This document shows, piece after piece, positions 1-6,311 of a DNA stretch of 6,330 bases (positions are counted from its first letter, which is position 1; each line of letters starts with the position of its first letter). The stretch lies in the NCBI GenBank assembly GCA_012962365.1, contig DTXR01000590.1, forward strand, positions 1 through 6,330. Reading direction: 5' to 3'. Below the pieces are notes generated by a model. It was given only the letters and a program-made list of their open reading frames with translations, had not been told where the DNA came from and searched no databases. The translations under genes and the position numbers were made by a program. The DNA is from Chromatiaceae bacterium (lineage in GTDB: Bacteria; Pseudomonadota; Gammaproteobacteria; Chromatiales; Chromatiaceae).

Positions 1-144
1 TACCTCACGGAAGAAGCCCGTCTGCTGCCTCACCCCCTGGAAGTGGAAGATTTCATCAAACAGGTGGATGAATTGCGGGAACACACGGATCGCCTGGAGG
101 CCCGCATGCGTCTGTTACAGAAAAAAATCGAGAAGGAAACCTGA
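1..144 (+). CDS. ubiJ: UbiJ, C-terminal end (partial, 5' end outside window)
   Basis: The frame open from base 1 encodes 47 residues ending in TGA at 142-144. It begins YLTEEARLLP, continues with EVEDFIKQVDELR, and ends in a charged helical stretch around DRLEARMRLLQ. This pattern (YLTEE, RLLP, then a coiled-coil-like VD.LR..DRLEAR tail) is what I know from the C-terminus of UbiJ (formerly YigP), an SCP2-domain protein. UbiJ is an accessory factor of the cytosolic ubiquinone-biosynthesis complex and binds the lipid intermediates; it is not an enzyme itself. The SCP2 domain lies upstream and cannot be seen. The stop overlaps the ubiB start by one base (TGATG), and ubiJ-ubiB adjacency is usual in gammaproteobacteria, which supports the call. 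Confidence 0.88.
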   Translation, partial: YLTEEARLLPHPLEVEDFIKQVDELREHTDRLEARMRLLQKKIEKET

Positions 145-146
145 TG
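131..146 (+). promoter_or_regulatory. ubiB ribosome binding site and TGATG coupling junction
   Basis: AAGGA at 133-137 lies six bases before the ATG at 144-146, inside the last codons of ubiJ. The ubiJ stop TGA (142-144) shares its A with the ubiB ATG. This arrangement decides the ubiB start and implies that ribosomes finishing ubiJ can reinitiate on ubiB. Coupling is inferred from the layout. Confidence 0.75.
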
Positions 147-1796
147 ATTCCGGTTCGTCAGGGCATACGGGTTGTCCACATTGCCTGGGTGCTGGCCAAA
201 CACGGCCTGGATGAGTTCATTCTCGCCGCCCATCTGTTCCGCCCCATTCGCTTCTTCCGCTACCTGTCACCTTTCTATTGGCTGCAAAAGGGCCAGCGGC
301 CGGGCTATGGCGTACGCATCCGGCGCACCCTGGAAGACCTGGGGCCCATCTACATCAAGTTCGGCCAGATTCTCTCCCCCCGCCGCGACCTCCTCCCGGA
401 CGCTATCGCTGAAGAATTGGTGAAACTGCAGGACAATGTGCCGCCCTTCCCCGCCGAGCAATCCCGGGCCATCGTGGAGAAGGCCCTGGGCGGTCATGTG
501 GAAGACATCTTCGCCAGCTTCGAGACCGAACCCATGGCCTCCGCATCCATTGCCCAGGTACATGCCGCCACGCTGCACAGTGGCGAAGAGGTCATCGTCA
601 AGGTGGTACGTCCCGGCATCGAAAAGGCCATCCGCAAGGACGTGGATCTCATGTACACCCTGGCTCAGCTGGCACAAAAATACTCGAAGGAAGCCCGGCG
701 TCTGCGCCCCGTGGAAGTGGTGGAGGAATACGAGAAGACCATCTTCGATGAGTTGGACCTCATGCGCGAAGCAGCCAATGCCTCCCAGCTGCGACGCAAC
801 TTCGAGAACAGCGAAATGCTGTACATCCCGAAAGTCTACTGGGACTATTGCCGCAACAATGTCATGGTCATGGAGCGGGTCTATGGCACCCCTGTGGACG
901 AGGTGAAGAAGCTCAAGGCCCAAGGCGTGAGCATGGCCCTGCTTGGAGAACGCGGTGTGGAAATTTTCTTCACCCAGGTGTTCCGCGACAATTTCTTCCA
1001 TGCCGACATGCATCCCGGCAACATCTTCGTGGAGCCCAGCGGCCGCTACATCAGCGTGGACTTCGGCATCATGGGTACCCTCACCACCGAGGATCAGCGC
1101 TACCTGGCAGAAAATCTTCTGGCCTTCTTCCACCGCGATTACCGCCGGGTGGCGGAGCTGCATGTGGAATCCGGCTGGGTACCCGAGGGCACCCGGGTGG
1201 AGGAATTCGAGGCGGCGATACGCACGGTCTCCGAACCCATCTGGGAAAAGCCTCTGGCAGACATCTCCTTCGGCCATTTTCTGCTGCGTCTGTTTCAGAC
1301 GGCACGACGATTCGACATGGAAGTGCAGCCCCAGCTGGTGCTTCTGCAGAAAACCCTGCTGAACATCGAGGGCCTGGGACGCATGCTTTATCCGGAACTG
1401 GATCTATGGGCCACAGCCAAGCCCTTCATGGAAAGATGGCTGTCCGAACAGGTGGGGCCGAAAGCTTTTGTTCGCCGGATGAAGGACACGCTGCCACAAA
1501 TGTCGGAACAGCTGCCGGAGATTCCCCGCCTGGCCTACCGGGTATTAAAGGATGCAGAGGAAGGCAGGCTGCGCCTCAAATGGCACTCTGACGAACTCCA
1601 TGCCTTGCGTCAGGAACTACACCAGGAACAGAACAGCACCCGTCAGAGTATTGCCGGCGGCGCGCTCCTGATCAGTGCCGCCCTCCTCGCCAGCCTGGGA
1701 ACGCCGCTGTTATCCGCCGGTCTGCTGCCCCTGTTCAGCGGCGGTCTGGGCGTTGTCGGCCTCGGACTTCTCAGCAGCAGCCTGTTGCGGCGTTGA
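144..1796 (+). CDS. ubiB: UbiB, atypical ADCK/ABC1 kinase-like protein of ubiquinone biosynthesis
   Basis: This 550-aa protein is close to the E. coli UbiB length (about 546 aa). Family hallmarks are all present: the KxGQ motif KFGQ at residues 72-75 inside IYIKFGQILSPRRDLLPD; an alanine-rich nucleotide loop ASASIAQVH at 132-140 in place of a classical P-loop; the VIVKV lysine K153; the DELDLMREAAN signature around 202-212; the catalytic-loop motif HADMHPGN at 286-293 (D288, N293); and the metal-binding DFG at 306-308. Two hydrophobic helices near 503-520 and 522-542, ending in RR, are the expected C-terminal membrane anchor. UbiB/COQ8 proteins are ATPases needed for ubiquinone synthesis and thought to help extract or present lipid intermediates; protein kinase activity is inhibited by the KxGQ region. 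Nothing essential is missing. The last 28 codons and the stop are overlapped antisense by the convergent gene. Confidence 0.97.
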   Translation: MIPVRQGIRVVHIAWVLAKHGLDEFILAAHLFRPIRFFRYLSPFYWLQKGQRPGYGVRIRRTLEDLGPIYIKFGQILSPRRDLLPDAIAEELVKLQDNVPPFPAEQSRAIVEKALGGHVEDIFASFETEPMASASIAQVHAATLHSGEEVIVKVVRPGIEKAIRKDVDLMYTLAQLAQKYSKEARRLRPVEVVEEYEKTIFDELDLMREAANASQLRRNFENSEMLYIPKVYWDYCRNNVMVMERVYGTPVDEVKKLKAQGVSMALLGERGVEIFFTQVFRDNFFHADMHPGNIFVEPSGRYISVDFGIMGTLTTEDQRYLAENLLAFFHRDYRRVAELHVESGWVPEGTRVEEFEAAIRTVSEPIWEKPLADISFGHFLLRLFQTARRFDMEVQPQLVLLQKTLLNIEGLGRMLYPELDLWATAKPFMERWLSEQVGPKAFVRRMKDTLPQMSEQLPEIPRLAYRVLKDAEEGRLRLKWHSDELHALRQELHQEQNSTRQSIAGGALLISAALLASLGTPLLSAGLLPLFSGGLGVVGLGLLSSSLLRR

Positions 1797-3113
1797 TTTC
1801 AGCGGCTGCTCGACCTTCACTCGCACCCGCGCCTGGGCGGAAACCACATTGCTGCCCCGCAGGTGCGCAGTAAACTTCCCGCCACTGACGCGCTTCAGGA
1901 TAGAGATCCTGCCGTTGGATATATCGCTCAATATGCCTTTGTGCAACACGCCCGCACGATCCTTGATGATAACCTTGTGATCGAGGTAGCGGGACAGGCG
2001 GCCAACCGGCACTTTTTTGTATTTCCAGACATATTCGATCTTAGGTGGCAATTTCTTCCGTTTTTTACCTGCTGCATTTTTATGCCGGATAAGAGACATG
2101 CCTTCCAGGATACGGAAGCTCATGTCCGTAACGAGGGCATCGTTGACGGCCAGCTGCAGCCCCAGCTTTTCCGCGACTTGATCCCGGGGCAATTGGGTCA
2201 CTTCAACGATTCCGACGGGACGGGGCGGGCTGAGCTCCACCAGCAGGGTTCCCCAGTTGTCCATAAAGGACTTCAGGGCATGTTTCAGCCCAACCCCCAG
2301 TACCACGCCATTTGTCTCGATTTCACGTATCGCATCATCGACCAGCAGCAGTTTGTAATCTTGAGGCGACACGCCGCGCTTTTCTGCGCAGTATTCCACC
2401 ACTTTCTGACCAAATTCGGGGGAATAGAAATAGCTGGCCTTGAAACTGCTCAACATAACGCCCAGCATTTTCTGCGGATCCAGTGCCGGTACATTGTTGA
2501 GCGTCAGTGACAGGGACAGCTGCTGCATATCCTGCACATCGATATCGAAATCCGCATACAGTTTTTTAGAAGAGGGAAAATACTGATAGCCGAATTTCAT
2601 CTCCCCGAGCAGCTTGTCGAGGCCCAATTCCTGCAACTGTGTAAACGAGGCACCGCTACCGATCCTGCAGATATCCCGCGCAACACCACGCCCATCGACC
2701 TTCTGGTAGCCGGCGCTCTCACTGAGACGATCCAGCTTGGCCGCCTGTTCACCGGAGATATCCAGCACGATACCTTTTACGACGACATCAATCTTGTTTG
2801 GCGGGCCTTCTTCACCCAATCCGGGTGTCTGGCGCAGGAGATAGGAAACAGCATCCGGCCCCTGTACATGCGCTGCCTGAATCGAGACACCCTGATCCGT
2901 TCCCACAGGAACAACATCAATGCCCCGGACAGATATCTTGCCGCTTAGGCTGGTTTCAAGATCCCTGTATTGAATAGCCGCCTGGGGTGCAGCCTGGAAA
3001 ATGGCTTCATCCAGCTTGAATTTGACGTAATAGTGAAATCCCCAGTGGGCGATTGCCCAGAAAATGAGCGGCAAACCGATCAGCCATACCCAGATATTCC
3101 CCCTTCTCCTCAC
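1710..3113 (-). CDS. Uncharacterised membrane-anchored protein with possible C-terminal Sm/SH3-like barrel
   Basis: I do not recognise the family of this 467-aa protein. The start is GTG at 3113-3111, chosen because AAGGGG (3126-3121) precedes it by seven bases and because it keeps the N-terminal membrane segment. MRRRG is followed by a hydrophobic helix at about 7-23, giving a positive-inside, N-in anchor with the bulk predicted periplasmic; no signal peptidase site is obvious. Residues 47-70 (YRDLETSLSGKISVRGIDVVP) loosely recall the beginning of AsmA/DUF945-type periplasmic proteins. Two cysteines, C149 and C242, could form a disulfide. A Lys-rich linker (345-357) precedes residues 368-432, whose strand pattern and LRGSNVV motif resemble Sm/SH3-like barrels. 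The tail from 440 on is Gln/Ala/Glu-rich and antisense to ubiB. The gene starts 23 bp after the DJ-1 gene and is probably cotranscribed with it. That it is a real gene is well supported (long frame, good ribosome site, domain-like composition); its function is unknown. Confidence 0.85.
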   Translation of the reverse strand: MRRRGNIWVWLIGLPLIFWAIAHWGFHYYVKFKLDEAIFQAAPQAAIQYRDLETSLSGKISVRGIDVVPVGTDQGVSIQAAHVQGPDAVSYLLRQTPGLGEEGPPNKIDVVVKGIVLDISGEQAAKLDRLSESAGYQKVDGRGVARDICRIGSGASFTQLQELGLDKLLGEMKFGYQYFPSSKKLYADFDIDVQDMQQLSLSLTLNNVPALDPQKMLGVMLSSFKASYFYSPEFGQKVVEYCAEKRGVSPQDYKLLLVDDAIREIETNGVVLGVGLKHALKSFMDNWGTLLVELSPPRPVGIVEVTQLPRDQVAEKLGLQLAVNDALVTDMSFRILEGMSLIRHKNAAGKKRKKLPPKIEYVWKYKKVPVGRLSRYLDHKVIIKDRAGVLHKGILSDISNGRISILKRVSGGKFTAHLRGSNVVSAQARVRVKVEQPLKSTPQQAAAEKSEADNAQTAAEQGQQTGG

Positions 3114-3120
3114 TTTGAAA

Positions 3121-3126
3121 CCCCTT
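3121..3126 (-). promoter_or_regulatory. Ribosome binding site for the GTG-started 467-aa gene
   Basis: AAGGGG on the minus strand lies seven bases upstream of the GTG at 3113-3111. It sits in the 23-bp gap after the DJ-1 stop and is the main reason to accept GTG as the start. Confidence 0.65.
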
Positions 3127-3136
3127 ACAGTTTATA

Positions 3137-3691
3137 TCAGTCCGGACGCATCAGGGATGCTTCCACGATTTGCCGCTGCTCCGCACCCAGCAGTTTTTCG
3201 ATCAGCTCCAGCGCAAAATCCATAGCCGTGCCCGGTCCTCGCGAGGTGACAACCCTTCCGTCAGCCACCACGGGTTGATCCAGATAGCGGGTATCTGCCA
3301 GCCCCATGGTATCGATGACCCCAGGGTAGGAGGTTGCCTGTTTTCCCTGCAACAAGCCGGCACTGGCCAGCACTTTCGGTGCAGCACAGATGGCGGCAAT
3401 AAATTTGTCCTGCTCAGCCATCTTCTTCAACAGACGCCGGATACGTGCATCTGCATCCAGATGATCCGCGCCTGGCAAGCCGCCGGGCAGCACGATCATA
3501 TCGAAATCATCGCCCAGCACATCATCCAGATCGGCATCGGGCATGATGACCACGCCTCGACTGCAGGTCACCGGTCCTTGGCTCAGGCCCGCAACAACCA
3601 CTTCCACGCCGGCACGCCGCAACAGATCGATGATACTGACGGCCTCCAGTTCTTCACAGCCCTGCGCCAGGGGTACCAATACACGCGCCAT
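3137..3691 (-). CDS. DJ-1/PfpI family protein (YajL-like)
   Basis: This 184-aa protein is the usual single-domain size for DJ-1/YajL. The fold markers are clear: an opening strand ARVLVPLAQGCEELEAV with the conserved glutamate of the active site at E16 (DJ-1 E18 equivalent); LPGGLPGADHL at 68-78; the nucleophile elbow AAICAAP at 99-105 with C102 (DJ-1 C106 equivalent); and SRGPGTA at 150-156. The residue matching DJ-1 H126 is Y122 (SYPG), so the histidine is absent, as I recall it also is in E. coli YajL. Family members are cytosolic cysteine-based proteins linked to oxidative and carbonyl stress, with claimed chaperone, glyoxalase or deglycase roles that are disputed. The ATG at 3691 is chosen because GGAGG lies seven bases upstream; an in-frame TTG 21 bases further upstream would place the ribosome site inside the gene. 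There is a 58-bp gap after the protease gene and 23 bp to the next gene. Confidence 0.93.
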   Translation of the reverse strand: MARVLVPLAQGCEELEAVSIIDLLRRAGVEVVVAGLSQGPVTCSRGVVIMPDADLDDVLGDDFDMIVLPGGLPGADHLDADARIRRLLKKMAEQDKFIAAICAAPKVLASAGLLQGKQATSYPGVIDTMGLADTRYLDQPVVADGRVVTSRGPGTAMDFALELIEKLLGAEQRQIVEASLMRPD

Positions 3692-3698
3692 AGCATGT

Positions 3699-3703
3699 CC
3701 TCC
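3699..3703 (-). promoter_or_regulatory. Shine-Dalgarno that fixes the DJ-1 gene start
   Basis: GGAGG on the minus strand sits seven bases before the ATG at 3691-3689. It excludes the upstream in-frame TTG (3712) as the main start. A second ATG at 3696-3694 is out of frame and only two bases from the GGAGG, so it is unlikely to be used. Confidence 0.8.
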
Positions 3704-3749
3704 AGAACCCAAGTTTACTGTCTGTTATTACGAAAAAACGGAACCTGTT

Positions 3750-5045
3750 CTACCTTTGGCTGAAAATGGCTATGCCCTTGAGGAGGTTCAGAGCCTCGTT
3801 CAGTTCATAATCCTCTTCCAGCAGCTTTTTCTCTCCGTTTTCTTGTTTGCCGTTTTTCCTGTTCGGTTTTTTCTTGTCGGGATTAGCCAGGTGATCAGAC
3901 AGGTCGGACTCCTTGACCTGCAGCAGACTCTTTTTCAGCTCTTTGAGTTTTACCTTACTCAGTTCGATATCCGGCTGTATGCCTTCCGCCTGAATGGATC
4001 GCCCACTAGGCGTGTAATACCGGGAGGTGGTCAGCTTGATGGCAATCTTGCCACTGATGGGCACGATGGTCTGTACGGAGCCCTTGCCGAAGGTTGAGCG
4101 CCCCATAATCACCGCCCGCTTGTGATCCTGCAACGCACCCGCAACGATTTCCGACGCGGACGCCGAGCCTTCGTTCACCAGTACCACCAGGGGGGCGCCA
4201 TTCAAGACATCGCCGGGGCGGGCACTGAACTTCAGTGCCGAGCTCTCACCACGGCCCTGGGTGTATACGATCAGGCCATCCTCCAGGAACGCATCGCTCA
4301 CGGCGACAGCGCCTTGCAGAACACCGCCGGGATTGTTGCGCAGATCGAGAACCAGCCCCTTGAGCGAACCCTTGGATTTCTTCTGCAGGTCGCGGATGGC
4401 ACGCAGCATGTCATCTGCCGTCGGCGCCTGGAACTGGGACAGTCGCACATAGCCGAAACCCGGTTCCAATTCGCGGGATTTTACGCTGGCCTGCTTGATG
4501 ACAGCCCGCGTGATGACGAATTCCAGGGGTTTGTGCTCACCGTTGCGTTGTATGGTGAGCTTGATCTTGGTACCAGGCTTGCCGCGCATGATCTTGACCG
4601 CATCACCCAAACTCATGCCCTTGGCGGGTTTGCCTTCGAGACGAATGATCAGATCCCCTGCCTGAATACCGGCCTTTTGCGCCGGCGTATCATCGATGGG
4701 TGCGATCACCTTGATGAAACCGTCTTCCACGCCCACTTCGATGCCGAGGCCGCCAAACTCACCGCTGGTGCCTTCCTGCAATTCCTTGAAATGCTCTTCA
4801 TCCAGATAGGCAGAATGGGGGTCCAGTCCTTCCAGCATGCCGCGAATGGCATGATCCAGCAGCTCTCTGTCAGTGACCGGTTCAACATAATCCTGCTGCA
4901 CCCGCCCAAACACATCGGCGAAGATCCTCAGCTCTTTCAGGGGCAGCCCCTCGTCTTCCTCCGACGTTTCCTTAGCGAGAGATGTCGAAAACGGAATCAA
5001 CATCAGACAGCCCAAAAAAATGAATCTGATTGTCCACTTGCTCAT
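3750..5045 (-). CDS. ctpA: Exported S41 C-terminal processing protease (CtpA type, PDZ domain)
   Basis: From the ATG at 5045 the protein has 431 aa. MSKWTIRFIFLG and a hydrophobic core lead to STSLA at 20-24, a likely signal peptidase I site, so the enzyme acts in the periplasm. An N-terminal helical region holds DPHSAYL (75-81). A PDZ domain spans about 95-180, with FGGLGIEV and the GIQAGDLI substrate-groove strand. The S41 core follows: YVRLSQF (199-205), LVLDLRNNPGG (231-241), NEGSASASE (291-299) and TFGKGSVQ (318-325). By analogy with D1 processing protease and Prc, S296 is the nucleophile and K321 the general base, 25 residues apart as in those enzymes, with Q325 supporting. The C-terminal tail (about 388-410) is Lys/Glu-rich and low in complexity. 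Its position directly after envC (47-bp gap) suggests a role in controlling cell-wall hydrolases, as shown for CtpA/Prc enzymes elsewhere; that role is inferred here. The frame extends upstream to a GTG at 5117, but that would overlap envC and bury the signal peptide. Confidence 0.94.
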   Translation of the reverse strand: MSKWTIRFIFLGCLMLIPFSTSLAKETSEEDEGLPLKELRIFADVFGRVQQDYVEPVTDRELLDHAIRGMLEGLDPHSAYLDEEHFKELQEGTSGEFGGLGIEVGVEDGFIKVIAPIDDTPAQKAGIQAGDLIIRLEGKPAKGMSLGDAVKIMRGKPGTKIKLTIQRNGEHKPLEFVITRAVIKQASVKSRELEPGFGYVRLSQFQAPTADDMLRAIRDLQKKSKGSLKGLVLDLRNNPGGVLQGAVAVSDAFLEDGLIVYTQGRGESSALKFSARPGDVLNGAPLVVLVNEGSASASEIVAGALQDHKRAVIMGRSTFGKGSVQTIVPISGKIAIKLTTSRYYTPSGRSIQAEGIQPDIELSKVKLKELKKSLLQVKESDLSDHLANPDKKKPNRKNGKQENGEKKLLEEDYELNEALNLLKGIAIFSQR

Positions 5046-5092
5046 AATCAACGTCTCTGTATGTAACCAAAAATGTTCGGGAAACAGCTTCC

Positions 5093-6262
5093 CTAGCCCT
5101 TGCGTCGCTTTTTGCACCAGCGTACGGGATTGAGTGCCTTGCCCTGATAGCGAATACCGAAATAGACGCCGGTTCCGGCATGCCCTTCACCGGCACCGGC
5201 CTGGGCGATGATTTCCCCTACCTCCACCCAGTCGCCGGTTTCCTTGAACAGGCTCTGATTGTTACCGTACAGGCTCATGAAACCGTCACCGTGGTCCACG
5301 ATGATGAGCAAACCATAACCACGTAACCAGTCTGCCCACGCTATCCGACCTGCATGTATGGTGCGCACCTCCGCACCTTCTCTGGCACCGATTATAACCC
5401 CGTCCCAGCGCAAGTTACCGATTTTCTGGGCGCCAAAGGTTTTGCGCAGCCTGCCCTTCACTGGCCAGCGGAGTTGTCCCCGGCTTTCCCGAAAGCCTTT
5501 CTGTTCCGGCAGGTTCAGGGACAGCAGTGTATCCTGCAGCTTCTTCAGCAAACCTGCCAAACGCCGTTCGTCTTCCTGCCAGCGCGCCAGTTTTTCGCCC
5601 TGCTGCTGCAGCCGTGAATCCACCTGTTTCAGCAGTTCTTTACGCTGCTGCCGGTGATCTTCCAGCTCTTCTTTCCTGGCCTGCTGTTGCTGCTGAAGCT
5701 GATCCAGCCGGGACTGTTCCTGCGCGATCTGCAGGGTCAGTTTGCGCAGCCCTTCCAGATCCTGACTGAGCACCTGCAACTGCGTTGCCCGCGCCCGGCT
5801 GATGTAATCATGGTAAGCAAGGAGGCGGCTCAGGGTGGCCGGATTCTGCTGATTGAGAAACAGCTTGAGACGCTCTTCCCTGCCCGCCATGTAAGCAGAG
5901 CGCAGCAACAACGCCATTTTGTGACGATTCAGTTCGAGGTGGCCCTGCAGTACCTGTTGCCGCCCCTGGAGATTCTGAAGCTTCTGCTGCAACTGCTGCT
6001 GCTTCTGCCGCAGCTTGCCCAGCCGGGCGATGAGTGCGCTGATTTCACCTTCCGCGTCTGCCAGCTCTGCACTGAGACTGTCTTTTTCCTGGCGGGTTTT
6101 CCTGATGCTTTCCTGAAGGCTGGCAATGCTTTTTCGCAATTGTTCACGCTGTTGCGCTGTGCGCTGCCGCTCACCCTGATCGATTTGATCCGCATGTGCC
6201 GGCCAGGAAGCGCTTCCCGCAAACAACAGCAACCCGCAAGCGAAAAATTGCCCGAACCTCAT
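5093..6262 (-). CDS. envC: EnvC, murein hydrolase activator with degenerate LytM domain
   Basis: This 389-aa protein begins with a signal peptide (MRFGQFFACG, hydrophobic core, PAHA|DQ cleavage near residue 24). A long Gln-rich coiled coil (about 26-245) carries the membrane-complex and FtsEX-binding region known from EnvC. A LytM/M23 domain spans about 263-383 (QLRWPVKGRLRKTFG onward). Its zinc ligands are lost: the HxxxD site reads W286-D-G-V-I290, and the HxH site reads G365-V-Y367 in GVYFGIR, as in E. coli EnvC. SLYGNNQSL (330-338) is also EnvC-typical. It therefore cannot cut peptidoglycan and should instead activate AmiA/AmiB-type amidases at the division septum. The ATG at 6262 has AGAGG seven bases upstream. 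It is the first gene of the minus-strand run, with the protease gene 47 bp downstream. CAG-rich codon runs near 5680-5700 and 5970-6010 simply encode the coiled-coil glutamines. Confidence 0.96.
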   Translation of the reverse strand: MRFGQFFACGLLLFAGSASWPAHADQIDQGERQRTAQQREQLRKSIASLQESIRKTRQEKDSLSAELADAEGEISALIARLGKLRQKQQQLQQKLQNLQGRQQVLQGHLELNRHKMALLLRSAYMAGREERLKLFLNQQNPATLSRLLAYHDYISRARATQLQVLSQDLEGLRKLTLQIAQEQSRLDQLQQQQQARKEELEDHRQQRKELLKQVDSRLQQQGEKLARWQEDERRLAGLLKKLQDTLLSLNLPEQKGFRESRGQLRWPVKGRLRKTFGAQKIGNLRWDGVIIGAREGAEVRTIHAGRIAWADWLRGYGLLIIVDHGDGFMSLYGNNQSLFKETGDWVEVGEIIAQAGAGEGHAGTGVYFGIRYQGKALNPVRWCKKRRKG

Positions 6263-6269
6263 TAGGGAA

Positions 6270-6274
6270 CCTCT
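6270..6274 (-). promoter_or_regulatory. envC ribosome binding site
   Basis: AGAGG on the minus strand lies seven bases before the envC ATG (6262-6260). It falls inside the sequence that resembles a mobile-element end, so it may have been supplied by that element. Confidence 0.6.
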
Positions 6275-6287
6275 GATTAAGTCTGGA

Positions 6288-6311
6288 CGAAGCAGATTGC
6301 GAAGCAGAATG
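6288..6311. repeat. Two-copy 12-bp tandem repeat upstream of envC
   Basis: CGAAGCAGATTG (6288-6299) is followed at once by CGAAGCAGAATG (6300-6311), matching at 11 of 12 positions. A partial echo, CAGATTCG, follows at 6314-6321. It lies 26 bases upstream of the envC start codon, within the possible mobile-element end. It could be part of that element, a protein-binding site or chance. Confidence 0.5.

Noticed and set aside
267..1277. 336-codon open frame on the minus strand inside ubiB
   Set aside because: It is fully antisense to a textbook ubiB with all motifs. Its His/Gly/Leu-rich composition is the usual shadow of GC-rich coding DNA, and it shows no recognisable domain.
1776..1810. Inverted repeat AGCAGCC ... 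GGCTGCT near the ubiB end as a terminator
   Set aside because: The seven-bp arms are 21 bases apart with no T tract, and they lie inside coding sequence on the minus strand.
3692..3712. Upstream TTG start adding seven residues to the DJ-1 protein
   Set aside because: It would place the strong GGAGG inside the gene; the ATG at 3691 has ideal spacing and gives the usual DJ-1 N-terminus.
4122..5066. 314-codon plus-strand open frame opposite the S41 protease gene
   Set aside because: It is antisense to a protease with intact catalytic motifs, has no domain I recognise, and no sign of its own ribosome site was found.
5079..5093. Small hairpin GGGAA-ACAGC-TTCCC at the envC stop
   Set aside because: The stem is only five base pairs and AT-containing, followed on the minus strand by a short T run after a gap; too weak to call a terminator or attenuator.
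5046..5117. GTG start extending the protease by 24 residues into envC
   Set aside because: The extension would overlap the envC end and bury a good signal peptide; MSKWT at 5045 fits an exported protease better.
5681..5701. CTG/CAG-rich triplet runs as a microsatellite
   Set aside because: They are imperfect, in frame, and explained by the Gln/Leu-rich EnvC coiled coil.
5654..6265. 203-codon plus-strand frame opposite envC, rich in Leu and Gln
   Set aside because: The Leu runs are the complement of the CAG/CTG-rich glutamine codons of the EnvC coiled coil, so it is a shadow.
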